From positions 42,359 through 81,763 of the forward strand of contig JBBHKE010001436.1 of assembly GCA_037447655.1 (NCBI GenBank): a stretch of 39,405 nucleotides of DNA, given 5' to 3'. How positions within the stretch are numbered: the first letter of the stretch is position 1; each line of letters opens with the position of its first letter. This DNA is from Zygnema cylindricum (lineage: Eukaryota; Streptophyta; Zygnematophyceae; Zygnematales; Zygnemataceae). The translations under genes and the position numbers were made by a program. Positions 29,258-39,140 of this stretch are shown in pieces. The notes below the pieces were generated by a model, which made no database searches, was not told the DNA's origin, and saw only the letters and a program-made list of their open reading frames with translations.

Positions 29258-32200
29258 CTACAAAATAAAAGGAAGAAAAATAGAAATAAAATTAAAAACA
29301 GAAACAAAAACAACGAAGCAAATAAAAACGGAACAAGTGGAAGGGAATGGATCCAAAAGGAACAGAAAAATACGGGATTGAGAAGAAAGGAACAGAACCA
29401 AACTGAACGGAACTGAACAGAAAAGAACGAATCCAAACAGTACGTAATGAAACCAAACTGAACGGAACTAAAACATAACCAGACGAAATAGAACCGATAG
29501 CTTTTTCTCAACAGAAATTTTCCAACAACTGAACTTTGCGTGAAATTCAAAAAACTCTATCCAAGCAAAAACTTCAGTTTCCAACAATCGTCGAAAACAG
29601 AGATTAATTAAAAAAAGGGGGGGGGGGTTGATTAAAAAGGTAATCTCAAGTCTTTCCAAAGACGAACTGCCGAACAAATTAACAGGTTAACGGGTTGACA
29701 GCTTCTTCTTTTGATAGGCTTTTATCAGAATTTGACTTCATTTATTCTATGGTGTCACGTAGACAAATGCCAAATCGAAAAACGTCGGTTGGAAATGTGA
29801 GCTGTTTTCCAATTGGCTTTTGGGAAATTTTACAAAAAAAAAAAAAAAAACAAGCGTTTCGATAATACCAGACTGTTAACAGTGCACTAGATCGACAAAA
29901 AAGAAACGGACGGAGTGGAACTGAACTGAACTGAACCGAACCGAACTGAACTGAACGGAGCGGAACTGAACGGAACTGAATCAAATTGGATACAAAATTA
30001 GAAAGGAACTGATTTGACCCGAAACCCAAACGAAACCTAATGGAAAAAAATGGAGAACGAGACAGGGCTGATCAGAATGGAGAAAGAAAAAAAAGGACTC
30101 AAACAACAAAAATTAACTCAACGGAACAAAAGAGAACGGAATTGAACCAAACTGAACTGAACTGAACGAACTGAATGGAACGGAACGGAACAAAACATAA
30201 TGGAACAGAACAAATAGAAATGAGGGAGATAAGAGCTCATAATTTAAGTTTCACATACAAAAAATAAAAGACCATTAATATAATTTTAGTTTCGTCTCAA
30301 CGCCTATTTTCACATTGCACACTTGAAACAGAGTGGATGATGCCGGACTTGAAAACCAGAACTAAAATAAAAAAACTCAAGGTTTGAAAACATTGGGAAG
30401 GGGAAAAAAAAACAAAAAAAAAAACTCACCAAAGGGTGACTGACGTAGGGTCCCATTTTGAGAGGACTGCTTGTGAATTTGAGGAGAGGGAGGAGAGCGA
30501 AAGGGAGTTCAAAAGCCAAAATCATCTGTATCCGGTCGAAACCCAAGTCCAGAAACATTTTCATATATTTACGCGCATTTCTCACCGAAAAGAGCATACC
30601 ATTCAAAACCCAAAAAAAAACAAAACGTATCATTATCATAACTTTTTACGTTTTCGATCCTTTTCTTCTTTAAGAAGTTATAAGAGCTCACCGACGAAAT
30701 AATGATCAACTCTCCGGCCCCCCGGGCTCCTGCAATGAGAGCGACCGCCAGAGAGGGAAGAATGGCCACCATCCTCGTCACCAAATTACGGACCCAGGGC
30801 TTGTATTGGAGCTCCAAAAAACCCTACAACACCATAATTAGTGTGGATAATCAGTGGATAAGTAGTGGAAAACTAAGAGGCGACCAGATTACGGACCCAA
30901 GGCTTGTATTGGAGCTCCAAAAAACCCTACAACACCATAATTAGTGTGGATAAACAGTGGGTAAGTAGCGGGAAATTAGGAGGTGACCAGGTTGCGGACC
31001 CAGGGCTTGTTTTGGAGTTCCAAAAAGCCCTGTAATACCAAATTACTGTGGATCATCACTGAACAAGAATCCCTGACGAACCAGAATTAGTGTCCCTTTC
31101 CCCCTATCCCCCTCTCTCCCCCTCTCTCTCCCCCCCCCACCTGCATGACATACTGCCCGGCATAGGTTCCCGTGATAGTGGAGCTCTGCCCGGAGGCCAA
31201 CAGGGCAACGGCAAACATTTTCGAAGCTGCCCCTCCGAGGGTGTTCTGCAAGGCCACGGACCCATGTTAGTCCCTCTCCCTCTCCCTGTCTTCTCTCCCT
31301 CTCGCTCTCCCTCTCCCTCTCCCCTCTTCCTCCTCTCCCTCTCCCTCTCCCTTTCCCTCTCCTCCGCCTTTCCGTCTCTCTCTCCCTCGCCCTCTCCCTT
31401 TCCCCCTCTCCCTCTCCCTCTCCCTGTCCCTCCCCGTCTCCCGATTCCTCTCCACCTCCCCTCTCCCTCTCTCCATCTATCACCCTCTCTCTCCCTCTCT
31501 TTCGCTCTCTGGATGCCTCTCTCACTCTTTTTTTCTCCCCCTCTCTGAGAGTTTTCCTCTCAAGTCTCTCCCTCTCCCTCTCCCTCTCCCTCTCCTAAAA
31601 AACCCTAAGAAAAGGTAAAAACCTATTTGGGTAAATAAAAAATAAATACAAAATGCAAACTACAAAATTGGGCAAAAAATTCAGATGAAAGCAAAAATTG
31701 GGTACCAACCTTTAACAAGAAAGGGGCTCTATTTAAGTCCAAATTGTCACAATTTGCCCTGTCACTCGGAGACAAATCCGTTCTACTGCAAACGGAACCA
31801 CTAACAGCAATTACGGAAATATTAATAGAAAAGGCGATTGCGAGAGCGATACTGACTTCGATTAAGTTGTATCTGCATCCATCCTGAGCCCCAAATCGCA
31901 CAAAAAAAATGGGTTTAAGTTCTTATTTTAGATTATTTGTGCAAAAAAAAAAGGGTTTACGTTTTTAAAATTTGTGTGAAAATTGCCCAGAATCTGATTA
32001 AAATCTGATTAGTTTAAGATTTGTGTGCAAAAATTGTTCAGAATTTGAGCAAAAAATGTTTGTGCAAAATTTGTGCAATATCTGTCACGTCTCCATGCAC
32101 TAAATTAGTATTATATATTATAATTTCACATTAACAATTTAAATCCTCCACGCTAATAACAATGGACATTGTAGCAATAAAATATCCGTATGACACGAAG

Positions 32201-35200
32201 ACAAACAATAATTTGTCCTCGACTTCGAAATCAGTTTCCATCACATTTGCAAAACTTGCAATGCTTTGAAGAACTTTTTGTACTTCGTCGTCCATTCATA
32301 ACCAATTGCTAACATTGGACGAATTTACATTTTGTTACATTTAAGAATTTAGTTTAAAGCCGTTCGTACATTCTGTTTTTTGATTAAAGCGATTTGTATG
32401 TTATATTTTTGGTTTAAAACGATTCATACATTTTATTTTTGGGTTAACGCGATTCATACGTTTTAATTTTGATTTTCAACGGACATTGTCTCGAATACGA
32501 AAGCAACACCACCCATCAATATTAGAGTTAGTAAATTACTATTAATGTTAACACTTTATTACAATTAACTAAACTAAATTATGTTTTGCAACGAGGCTCA
32601 TTACGGGCCACGAACCAAATAGTGCTATTAATACTAATTTTATAGTTTCCGGTCAAAAAAACACTCACTCGAATTAAAGTCATCAACTTTAATAGCCATG
32701 GGAAATTACATATTAGTATAATAATATTTAATATTATTAGTATAATAATATTTAATATTAGTAGTATAATAATATTTAATATTATTAGTATATAATACTA
32801 TTTGTGTAAAAATATTATTAGTGTAATAACATTATTAGCGTAATAATATTATTATTCTACAATTGGTGTGGTATTTTATTGAATTTTGAGGGTCAAATTA
32901 TACACCGGATCGAAAATGGAGAAATACTTCTGGATATAAATCTCTACTGTGAACTCTTTATTTACAAAAAAGAAACGTGTAAAAAAGAAACTTTATACTC
33001 TTCCAAAACTTTTAAACTATAAAGGATAAAGTTTTTGAGGTTTAAGAAAATCTAAAAGGAAAATCTAGACAAAAAACAAAACAAAAGACTTAAAATTTAT
33101 TTATTTTTACCTTAATTGCTCGATCGGTTCGTGGGGCTTTTCGACTTAAAACGAGCGCCGAATGGAGGAAAAGATTATGACTGAATAAAGGAGAAAAAAA
33201 CGACAAAAAAAGGAGAATAAAACAACAAAAAAGGAGAAAAAAATGACAAAAGAAAGAAGGAAAGAAAGAAAAAAGCTATTGATCTTTATGAAAAAACAAA
33301 CAGAACATAGTGCATTTCCGTATACCCAAAAATACACACAAAAAAAAAATGAGAAAGAAAGGAAGAAAGAAAGGGAAAAAAATAAACTGTTAATCTTTGT
33401 GAAAAAACACACATAACATAGCTTACCCAGTTTAAAAAAAAAAAAAAAACTCAAAAAAAAAGAAAAAAAAAAACAAAAGCTAATAATAACAAAAAAAAAA
33501 AAACTCACGCCATAACTACGGCTCCGAGAAGAGATATTGCGAGTCTGGTGGACCCGGTTAAAAAAAAAAACTCACGGCATTACTACGGCTCCGAGAAGAG
33601 ATATGGCAAGTCCGGTGGCCCCGGTTCCCGATAATTGGGGTACAAATAGTCCTTCCAAAACTTCTACCGGTTTGGGATTCGCAAAAAATGTTTCAGTCAT
33701 AAAACAAAACGCGATAATAAAAACGAGGGCCGATATAAAACCCTCCAGTTTTCTCACCTAAAACCACCAAAAAAAAAAATGAGATAAGGAGGTCAGCAGA
33801 TGTAAAACCCCAATTATACGGGGAAAAAAAAAAAAAAAACACAAAAAAATGATAAGTACATTGTTTTGAAATAGTAAACAATCAACTAAAAATAATTTGC
33901 ATTTTCTAACATCACTGAAAAACTTCTCCTTTGACATTCACATTTATATAAAACTTGTTTCTTTTTTGCTTTATTCTCAGAATAAGATTTTTTCTCTTGG
34001 AAATTAAAAAAAACCTAAGAAAAACACAAAACCTTAAATAAAAAAAAAAAAACGTAAGAAAAAACACAAAACCCCAAATCAAAAAAAAAAAAGTGGTACG
34101 TTGAAAAATGTACCCCATATTGTTGAAGGGCCAAAAAAAGGAGAGTACTAAAACCGGTAATTAAAACTCCAACCCAAATCTCCAAACCAAATAACATATT
34201 TAAAGCGAAAGCCGTTCCAATAACTGCATTTAAATCCACACCCAAAATTAAAAAAAACAAAAAAATTCAAAACTGAGAAGAGAGAGAGAGGGAGAGGAAG
34301 ATGGAGGGGAGGGAGGAGGAGAGGGAGAGGAAAGAGGAAGAGGGCAGAGGCAGATGGAGAGAAAGAGGGAGAGGGAGGAGGGAGGGAGAGGAGGGGGAGA
34401 GAGAGGAAGGAAGAGGGAGAGGGAGAATATATATTTATGCAGTTTATAACTGGACTCTGGAATATCACACCACTATCAAGAGAGAGGGAGAGCGAGAGGG
34501 AGAGGGAGAGAGAGAGAGAGGGGGGGAGAGAGAGAGGAAGGAAGAGGGAGAGGGAGAATATATATTTATGCAGTATGTTTTTTTTATAATCTGACCTTCA
34601 GGAATATCACTGGCCACTATCGCCAGCTCAGCGACCATCCAGAGAGCAAAATTTAGGTTGGGAGGATATTCTGCCCGGCAATGCTGGGCTAGATGCTGCC
34701 CTGAAAAAAAAAACAGAAAAGGACAAAAAAAAAAAGGTGCAACTCAAGTCATCGGTTTCGCAGTCATTTGATTGAGAAAAATAAAAAAAAAAAAAAGAAA
34801 GAAAAGGAAAGAAAAAAAAGGAAAGGGTAAAAAAGGAAAGGAGAAAGGAAAGGAAAAAAGGAAAGGAAAGAAGGAAAGGAAAAAAGGAAAGGAAATAAGA
34901 AAAGGAAAAAAGGAAAGTGAAAAAAGGAAAGGAAAAAAGGAAAGTGAAAAAAGGAAAGGAAAAAAAGAAAGGAAGAAAAGAAGAAAAGGGAAAAAGAAAA
35001 GAAAGAAAAACAGATTAAAATGGAAAATAATAACCACTTTTTTTTTCCTCCTTGCTTTCTTTCCCTACCTTTTTTGTTTCTAAAAGGATCTATATAAAAA
35101 AAGTGACACCTCACCAGTGACAACTCCAAGTAACAAAGAGAAGTAAATAAATTAAATATAGACTCTTTTATTCTATATACTTATATATACTTATTTTCTA

Positions 35201-37867
35201 TAAAATCTATAAAAAAGAGGATAAGTACCACATGTTTTCCCTCTTCACTTATCCACCGTCCTTTTTTTCTTTTCGAAACTTAACAAAAGAAAAGTTGACA
35301 ATTTTTTTTGTTTTCTTTAATTTATAAAAGAAAGACGACAGCTTCTTTTTTTTTTTTTTCTTTTTAATAAAAGGAATTCTCACCAGTGACAACTCCCAAA
35401 TTTGCCGACAATGATTGGATGAGAAGACCCCCGACAGACGCCAAAAGGAGAACCCATAAAAGCTGCAAAAAAAAAGGAAAAAAAAAAACAAAACAAAACA
35501 AAATAAAACAGTATTCTTATTTCCATTAGGAACGGAAAGTACATCCTTCTTTCAGTTAGGAACAAAAACACAAGATCTTATGTCTCACTCTACGTTCGGT
35601 TCGGTTCAGATCGGTTAAATTTGAGACCATATTTGAGACTAGCAATCCACACTAATTATGGTTCGGCATAATTGTTAAATTATTGCGTCGAACCCGAATC
35701 GTTTAAACCATAGCTAAATTGTGAAAAAAAACAAATAAATAAAATCAAACGATATATGCTGTTACCCCGAACTGTACGCATATCATATGCTATAATACGG
35801 TATAGGACAGGGAAAACCGTATTTAGCGTTTCCAATAGTTTTCGCACATTTGACCAATTGTTCAAACCATTAAACTGTCAAATTTCCTTAGGAAACATAA
35901 CAAGGTTTTTTTATTTCCTCTCGAGTCATGAACGCTCACATGTTGATATTTGACCAATCCACAGCCACCTAGCTTCTAATCATACAGTTTTTATGTTTTT
36001 TACGTGTATCTCCCCCTCTCTCCCTATTCTCTTTCTCCCTCTCTTCCTCTCTGCCTCCCCCTCTCCCACTTTCTTCCCCTCCCTCTCCCTCTCTCTCCCC
36101 CCCACTCTCTCACCCTCTCTCCCTCTCTCGCTCTCTCCCTCTCTTGTTTACACTCCTGTCCCTCCTGTACCTTGTACTTTTTGACTTAAAGTACTTTACG
36201 TGTGACTAAAAATACCTTGGAGATTCCTAGACAAAAAACATTTTGACCTAGCGTCACTTCGATCTATCGCGATAAAAATTTATCGTGATATTGGCCGATA
36301 TATTGCATAAATATCGTGATATTGAACTCCTCGATATATTGAAGCGATATATCAATTATCGGTTACCCAAAATTAGGTACATATCGAATATCGGCAAAGG
36401 GCCTTCGATACACAACACTACACCGTGAATCGCTATAAGCGTAATAAAATAGATAGCGTAATGAAACAATTAGCGTACTTTACGGTAAATTGGGTTTTTT
36501 AGGGTACACAATGATACTAACTCTAATTTGTAAACTGCTTTGTAAAAAATTTCGGCACATAATATGTCCACACTAAAACATGTAGATGTACGAAATTGTT
36601 CAAATCGTACGCCGTCGCGTTTTTTTGACATCCGCGTATGCCGGAAAATATTTACGCAATCACATATTATTATATTTTCTGTACTTTTATATTGAAAAAG
36701 GTACGAAATAGTACGGATATGACAGTCTGTACACCACACTATTTAAAAGGGCACTAAATTACAGTTATGAACCGTATTGAGCGGGGTACCTCAAATAACG
36801 TTCAGAAACATTTAGCGTACTTTATTCTATTTGAGAATTTGCCGAAAAAAAAGAGGTACCCCAATTAGGGTCATGTACGCTAATAGCGATTCGCGGTGTA
36901 GTGGTAGGTTAAAAAATTAGTAGAGCGTTTTTTAGGGTTTAAAAAAGCATTGGATCTCTACCTCATATTTAAATCGCGCTCCGGCTTGCAAATCACTTTC
37001 AACTGCAAACATTGAAAAAAGAGACAAAAAAAAAGAGCAGAACAAAACGTTAACATTTGAACTTCTACTGATTGTTTTGCAACAACCATCAATTAACAAT
37101 AATAGAACGTCCGTAAATTAACAATTTTAATTAAACATCCATAGATTAACAACTTTAAAAACCTTAAGAGAACGTCGGTATACTAACAGCTTTAACAGCC
37201 TTAATAGAACGTCCAAAAATTGAAGGTAAATATATTGCAAACTATTTGAAATATGGTCCATCTTTTTGATGATCGTCCACACAATTTTCGAACAATCTAA
37301 GAAAAAAAAAGAAAAATGCAAGACTTTACCTCGTAAAGAAAAAATGTGAGCTTCTTCTCCACTTTAAGAGTTTCTCTTATGAACAAAAAAATTGATTGCT
37401 AAAAATATTATTATTTCTTATGTATAAATCCTTGAATAAAGTCTTATGGATCATTTATATTAGCATATATAGAACATATATATATGAAATTATGGTCTAA
37501 ATTGTATATTGTTTTTAATGTTGATAATGTTAATATTGATAGTAAACCCAAGTTTTTTGAAAAAAAATACCTACAATTTATACATAAATTTATGGTCTAC
37601 GATGAATAAAGTGTAAAACATTGATAACAAACCCATACTTTTTCCTTTTTAAAGGGCTTCTAATCTTATGGAAAGAGACTTAAAAACAATATTGTTTAAA
37701 TGATCAGATAAAAATACTGGTAATATTGTTTAAAATATTGAGAGTAAACCCAAGTTTTTCTGAAAAAAATAAGGAAAAAAGGGCTTACAATTCCCGGGAT
37801 CAATGTACGCAATACAGACGAGAAATCCGGGACCGAGATATGCCAACAACTTCCTCCAACCTTGCTT
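28820..37867 (-). CDS. NRAMP-type divalent metal transporter, 12 exons, N-terminus not found
   Basis: Spliced minus-strand gene. NRAMP proteins import Mn2+, Fe2+ and related ions with protons across plasma, vacuolar or other membranes. The twelve exons below total 1,611 nt (536 residues plus stop). Every junction is GT-AG, and the phase of each exon fits the next. Family marks: [15 protein letters not shown] in TM1 with the metal-binding Asp and Asn; [14 protein letters not shown]; the TM6 block [19 protein letters not shown] with the metal-ligand Met; and the signature [39 protein letters not shown] resembles the plant type. The C-terminal tail of about 95 residues is hydrophilic, Ser-rich and ends in NREN-like repeats. 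Typical members have 510-550 residues, so only the cytosolic N-terminus is missing, from an exon not recognised or beyond 39,405. No disabling change was found, so it is probably functional. Confidence 0.93.
29390..30220 (-). repeat. pentamer repeats (TTCAG on the transcribed sense strand) in NRAMP intron 11
   Basis: Clusters of AACTG and AACGG units on the plus strand at about 29390-29475, 29915-29985 and 30120-30200. On the gene's sense strand this is repeated TTCAG/TTCGG, close to a splice acceptor. Confidence 0.8.
30430..30525 (-). CDS. NRAMP exon 11 (TM10)
   Basis: 96 nt, GGATACAG to GTGAGT. Encodes [20 protein letters not shown], then [12 protein letters not shown]. Phase 0. Confidence 0.95.
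30692..30823 (-). CDS. NRAMP exon 10 (TM9)
   Basis: 132 nt, GGTGTTGTAG to GTGAGC. Encodes [40 protein letters not shown] and IISS. Two decoy copies of its first 48 nt with acceptors lie upstream, at 103-bp steps. Confidence 0.95.
30876..31060 (-). repeat. two decoy copies of the NRAMP exon 10 acceptor and 5' edge
   Basis: Acceptors at 30927-30929 (TAG) and 31030-31032 (CAG), each 103 bp from the next and from the true one at 30823/30824. The copies read [17 protein letters not shown] and [17 protein letters not shown], in frame with exon 9 as a phase-0 junction. Both then meet a stop codon. Most differences from the real exon are synonymous. Confidence 0.88.
31085..31600. repeat. CT-rich microsatellite flanking NRAMP exon 9
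   Basis: CTCTCC repeats on both sides of exon 9 (31085-31140 and 31266-31600). On the sense strand these are GA tracts. Apparent long frames are artefacts. Confidence 0.9.
31141..31245 (-). CDS. NRAMP exon 9 (consensus transport motif)
   Basis: 105 nt, CCTTGCAG to GTGGGG. Encodes [20 protein letters not shown] and [15 protein letters not shown], the best-known NRAMP signature. Its donor opens into a pure CT/GA tract. Confidence 0.95.
31710..31883 (-). CDS. NRAMP exon 8 (TM7)
   Basis: 174 nt, GGGCTCAG to GTTGGT. Encodes 58 residues: [32 protein letters not shown], a loop with two Cys and the end LNRAPFLLK. Phase 0 on both sides. Confidence 0.93.
32516..32705. repeat. dispersed repeat, copy 1
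   Basis: Shares ACACTTTATTACAATTAACT, ATTATGTTTTGCAAC and TCAAAAAAACACTCACTCG with the copies near 38515-38860 and 38925-39140. Non-coding; lies in NRAMP intron 7. Confidence 0.7.
32706..32865. repeat. AT-rich tandem array
   Basis: Several imperfect units of about 24 bp like TTAGTATAATAATATTTAAT, then shorter ATTATTAGTGTAATA units. Confidence 0.85.
33111..33180 (-). CDS. NRAMP exon 7
   Basis: 70 nt, TTATTCAG to GTAAAA. Encodes [20 protein letters not shown] and AIK; the P|H split places the junction inside the MPH motif. Confidence 0.93.
33505..33559 (-). repeat. copy of the NRAMP exon 6 3' edge with donor
   Basis: 51 nt matching the end of exon 6 (reading [16 protein letters not shown]) followed by GTGAGT, placed 67 bp after the true donor on the sense strand. 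Both copies are followed by a T run. Use of this donor would extend the message through the T-rich intron start. Confidence 0.88.
33576..33757 (-). CDS. NRAMP exon 6 (TM5 end to TM6)
   Basis: 182 nt, GGTTTTAG to GTGAGT. Starts [20 protein letters not shown] and ends [16 protein letters not shown]. The acceptor is a TAG; the donor is strong. A 51-nt copy of its 3' end lies in the next intron. Confidence 0.94.
34114..34223 (-). CDS. NRAMP exon 5 (TM4-TM5)
   Basis: 110 nt, AATGCAG to GTACAT. Encodes [20 protein letters not shown], then [17 protein letters not shown]. It completes the DIPEVIG motif across the junction. Confidence 0.94.
34270..34560. repeat. GA-rich tract with a duplicated exon 4 edge
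   Basis: GGGAGA repeats. GGGAGAATATATATTTATGC occurs at about 34420-34440 and 34550-34572. The first copy is followed (34441-34475) by a degraded copy of the exon 4 end and donor region (CTGGAATATCACACCACTAT), the second by the real exon. Confidence 0.75.
34596..34700 (-). CDS. NRAMP exon 4 (TM3)
   Basis: 105 nt, TTTTCAG to GTCAGA. Encodes [20 protein letters not shown], then [19 protein letters not shown]-like and DIPE blocks are conserved. The donor GTCAGA is weaker than the others. Confidence 0.93.
34775..35010. repeat. GGAAA-type purine repeat
   Basis: Repeats of GGAAAGGAAAAAA on the plus strand, in NRAMP intron 3. The Lys-rich apparent frame is not a gene. Confidence 0.9.
35103..35142 (-). 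repeat. copy of the NRAMP exon 3 3' edge with donor
   Basis: On the sense strand TTACTTGGAGTTGTCACTG followed by GTGAGG, matching the end of exon 3 (LGVVTG) and its donor. It lies about 270 bp after the true donor. Confidence 0.8.
35384..35462 (-). CDS. NRAMP exon 3 (TM2)
   Basis: 79 nt, TTTTGCAG to GTGAGA. Encodes [20 protein letters not shown], then NLGVVTG; the [13 protein letters not shown] motif is typical. Confidence 0.94.
36000..36150. repeat. CT-rich microsatellite
   Basis: CTCTCCCT repeats in NRAMP intron 2; no coding content. Confidence 0.9.
36421..36898. mobile_element. TA-flanked MITE, 478 bp
   Basis: Left end CACCGTGAATCGCTATAAGC; right end, inverted, CACCGCGAATCGCTATTAGC. It is flanked by TA on both sides. 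The ends match those of the 204-bp element at 25943-26146. No transposase. It sits in NRAMP intron 2. Confidence 0.75.
36962..37002 (-). CDS. NRAMP exon 2
   Basis: 41 nt, TTTGCAG to GTAGAG. Encodes [14 protein letters not shown] (first codon shared), continuing DPGN to the expected L-E-x-D-L-Q-A-G. One of the smallest exons. Confidence 0.92.
37535..37800 (-). repeat. three tandem copies of the first bases of NRAMP intron 1
   Basis: AGTAAACCCAAGTTTTT or close forms at about 37540, 37625 and 37743, each next to a T/A-rich stretch and GGGCTT or equivalent. The copy nearest the exon contains the true donor. Confidence 0.6.
37789..37867 (-). CDS. NRAMP exon 1 of those seen (TM1)
   Basis: 79 nt, TTTTTCAG to GTAAGC. 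Encodes [20 protein letters not shown], then YIDPGN; Asp and Asn of DPGN coordinate the metal in this family. Leaves in phase 1. Confidence 0.93.
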
Positions 37868-37911
37868 CTGAAAAAAAAAAACGATAAATAAATAAGAATG
37901 GACATTACAAT

Positions 37912-37948
37912 CATTTAGAAATTTCTTCCAGCCTTGATTCTGAAAAGA
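37912..37948 (-). repeat. copy of the NRAMP exon 1 5' edge with acceptor
   Basis: On the sense strand CTTTTCAG then an edge reading NQGWKKFL, against KQGWRKLL in the true exon 72 bp downstream. The frame then runs into unrelated sequence. Confidence 0.85.
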
Positions 37949-37959
37949 CTAAAAAAAAG

Positions 37960-38115
37960 ACAATATATATATGGATATACATATATATGCATACATACGT
38001 ATACATATAAATATATACATATATATACATACGTATATATACACATAGATACATACATATTTATATCTACATATATATATATATGTATGCATATATGCAT
38101 ATACATATATGTATG
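37960..38115. repeat. AT microsatellite
   Basis: ATATACATAC and ATATATAT repeats with TATGCATATATGCATATA stretches, self-complementary. Confidence 0.9.
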
Positions 38116-38239
38116 GACAGTAAAATCGTGTAAAATACAGACTGGGGAGCTGAAATTTATCGGGAAAAAAAACAAAAAAAAAGCATCCTTTTTAGTGGAC
38201 GAATATGCACAGGAATTATAACATGCTCAGTGACTTTGA

Positions 38240-38370
38240 AACAATCTTCAAAAAAAATCCTCAAACGAATCTTCACAGAAATCTTAAAAAAAAATCACAA
38301 AAATCTTCACAAAAGTCTTCACAAAAATCTTCACAAAAGTCTTCACAACATCTTCAAGAAAACCTTGAAA
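38240..38370. repeat. 12/24-bp tandem repeat
   Basis: Repeats of TCTTCACAAAAA and TCTTCACAAAAG, at least seven copies. No spacers, so not a CRISPR array. Confidence 0.85.
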
Positions 38371-38514
38371 ACATCTCAATTTTCCAGGAAACTTCAAAAA
38401 TGTAGAAAAAAATACGATGCATGAAATGGTTAGATTACCGTAATGCCACACTAATAGACTCGAAAATAATTAGCGGCAGACCGCATCTCCAAAAAAAACT
38501 ACACCTTATATCAC

Positions 38515-38860
38515 TATTATTACTAACATTGATACTTTATTAACTACACTAAACTATGCATGGGAATTAGTAAAATTAGCGAGAACACTTTATCAGAATC
38601 AACTACACTATACTACGTATCAGAGTTAGTAAATTATAAGCATTAACTACACTAAATTATGTATTAGAGTTGGTACATTATTAGCGTTCACACTTTATTA
38701 GAATTAACAACGCTAAATTATATTTCGCAATGTGGTTCATCGTGGGCCTTTAACTATATAGTGTTATTAACACTAATTAATGATTTTGGATCCAAAAAAC
38801 ACTTAACCCGCATTAGAGTCATTAACTCTAATCACGATGGGGTACAAAACCCTAAAAAAT
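38515..38860. repeat. dispersed repeat, copy 2
   Basis: The best copy of the family seen at 32516. It contains two perfect palindromes, TAGTGTTATTAACACTA (38759-38775) and ATTAGAGT/ACTCTAAT around CATTA (38812-38832), and ends near CAAAACCCTAAAAAA. Confidence 0.7.
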
Positions 38861-38924
38861 GCTTTTACGGAGCATATTGTACTTTTTTGGCTGGTTACGA
38901 ATGTATACTGTCTATCGATATTGA

Positions 38925-39140
38925 AGTTAGTCGATAATTAACGTTAACACTTTCTTACAATTAACAACACTAAATTATGCATTGAAGTTGGTGAATTATT
39001 AGTGCTACCGTTTTATTACAATTAGCTAAACTAAATATGTTTTGCCACGTGGATCGTTATAAACAACTGGATAAAAACCTATTTTATAATTTTGGGTCAA
39101 AAAACCTCTCACTCAAATAAGAGTGATTTACACCAAACTT
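38925..39140. repeat. dispersed repeat, copy 3
   Basis: Third copy, with AACACTTTCTTACAATTAAC, ATGTTTTGCCACGTGGATCG and GTCAAAAAACCTCTCACTC. The rest of the window to 39405 holds AT-rich sequence with no gene seen; the missing first NRAMP exon was looked for here and not found. Confidence 0.65.

Noticed and set aside
34772-35083. Lys-rich basic protein frame and Phe-rich antisense frame
   Set aside because: GGAAA simple repeat inside an NRAMP intron.
36416-36903. CACTA transposon (ends CACTACACCG on both sides)
   Set aside because: No 3-bp target duplication in the CACTA reading, and the sister element at 25943 shares only the part inside the TA.
28820-37867. EIN2-type (NRAMP domain fused to a large signalling domain)
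   Set aside because: The stop follows a tail of about 95 residues after TM12; there is no large C-terminal domain.
37912-37948. A true extra NRAMP exon reading NQGWKKFL
   Set aside because: It duplicates the start of exon 1 and runs into non-homologous sequence without a donor in a suitable frame.
38240-38370. Regular repeats as a CRISPR array
   Set aside because: Units are 12 bp with no unique spacers, and the DNA is eukaryotic.
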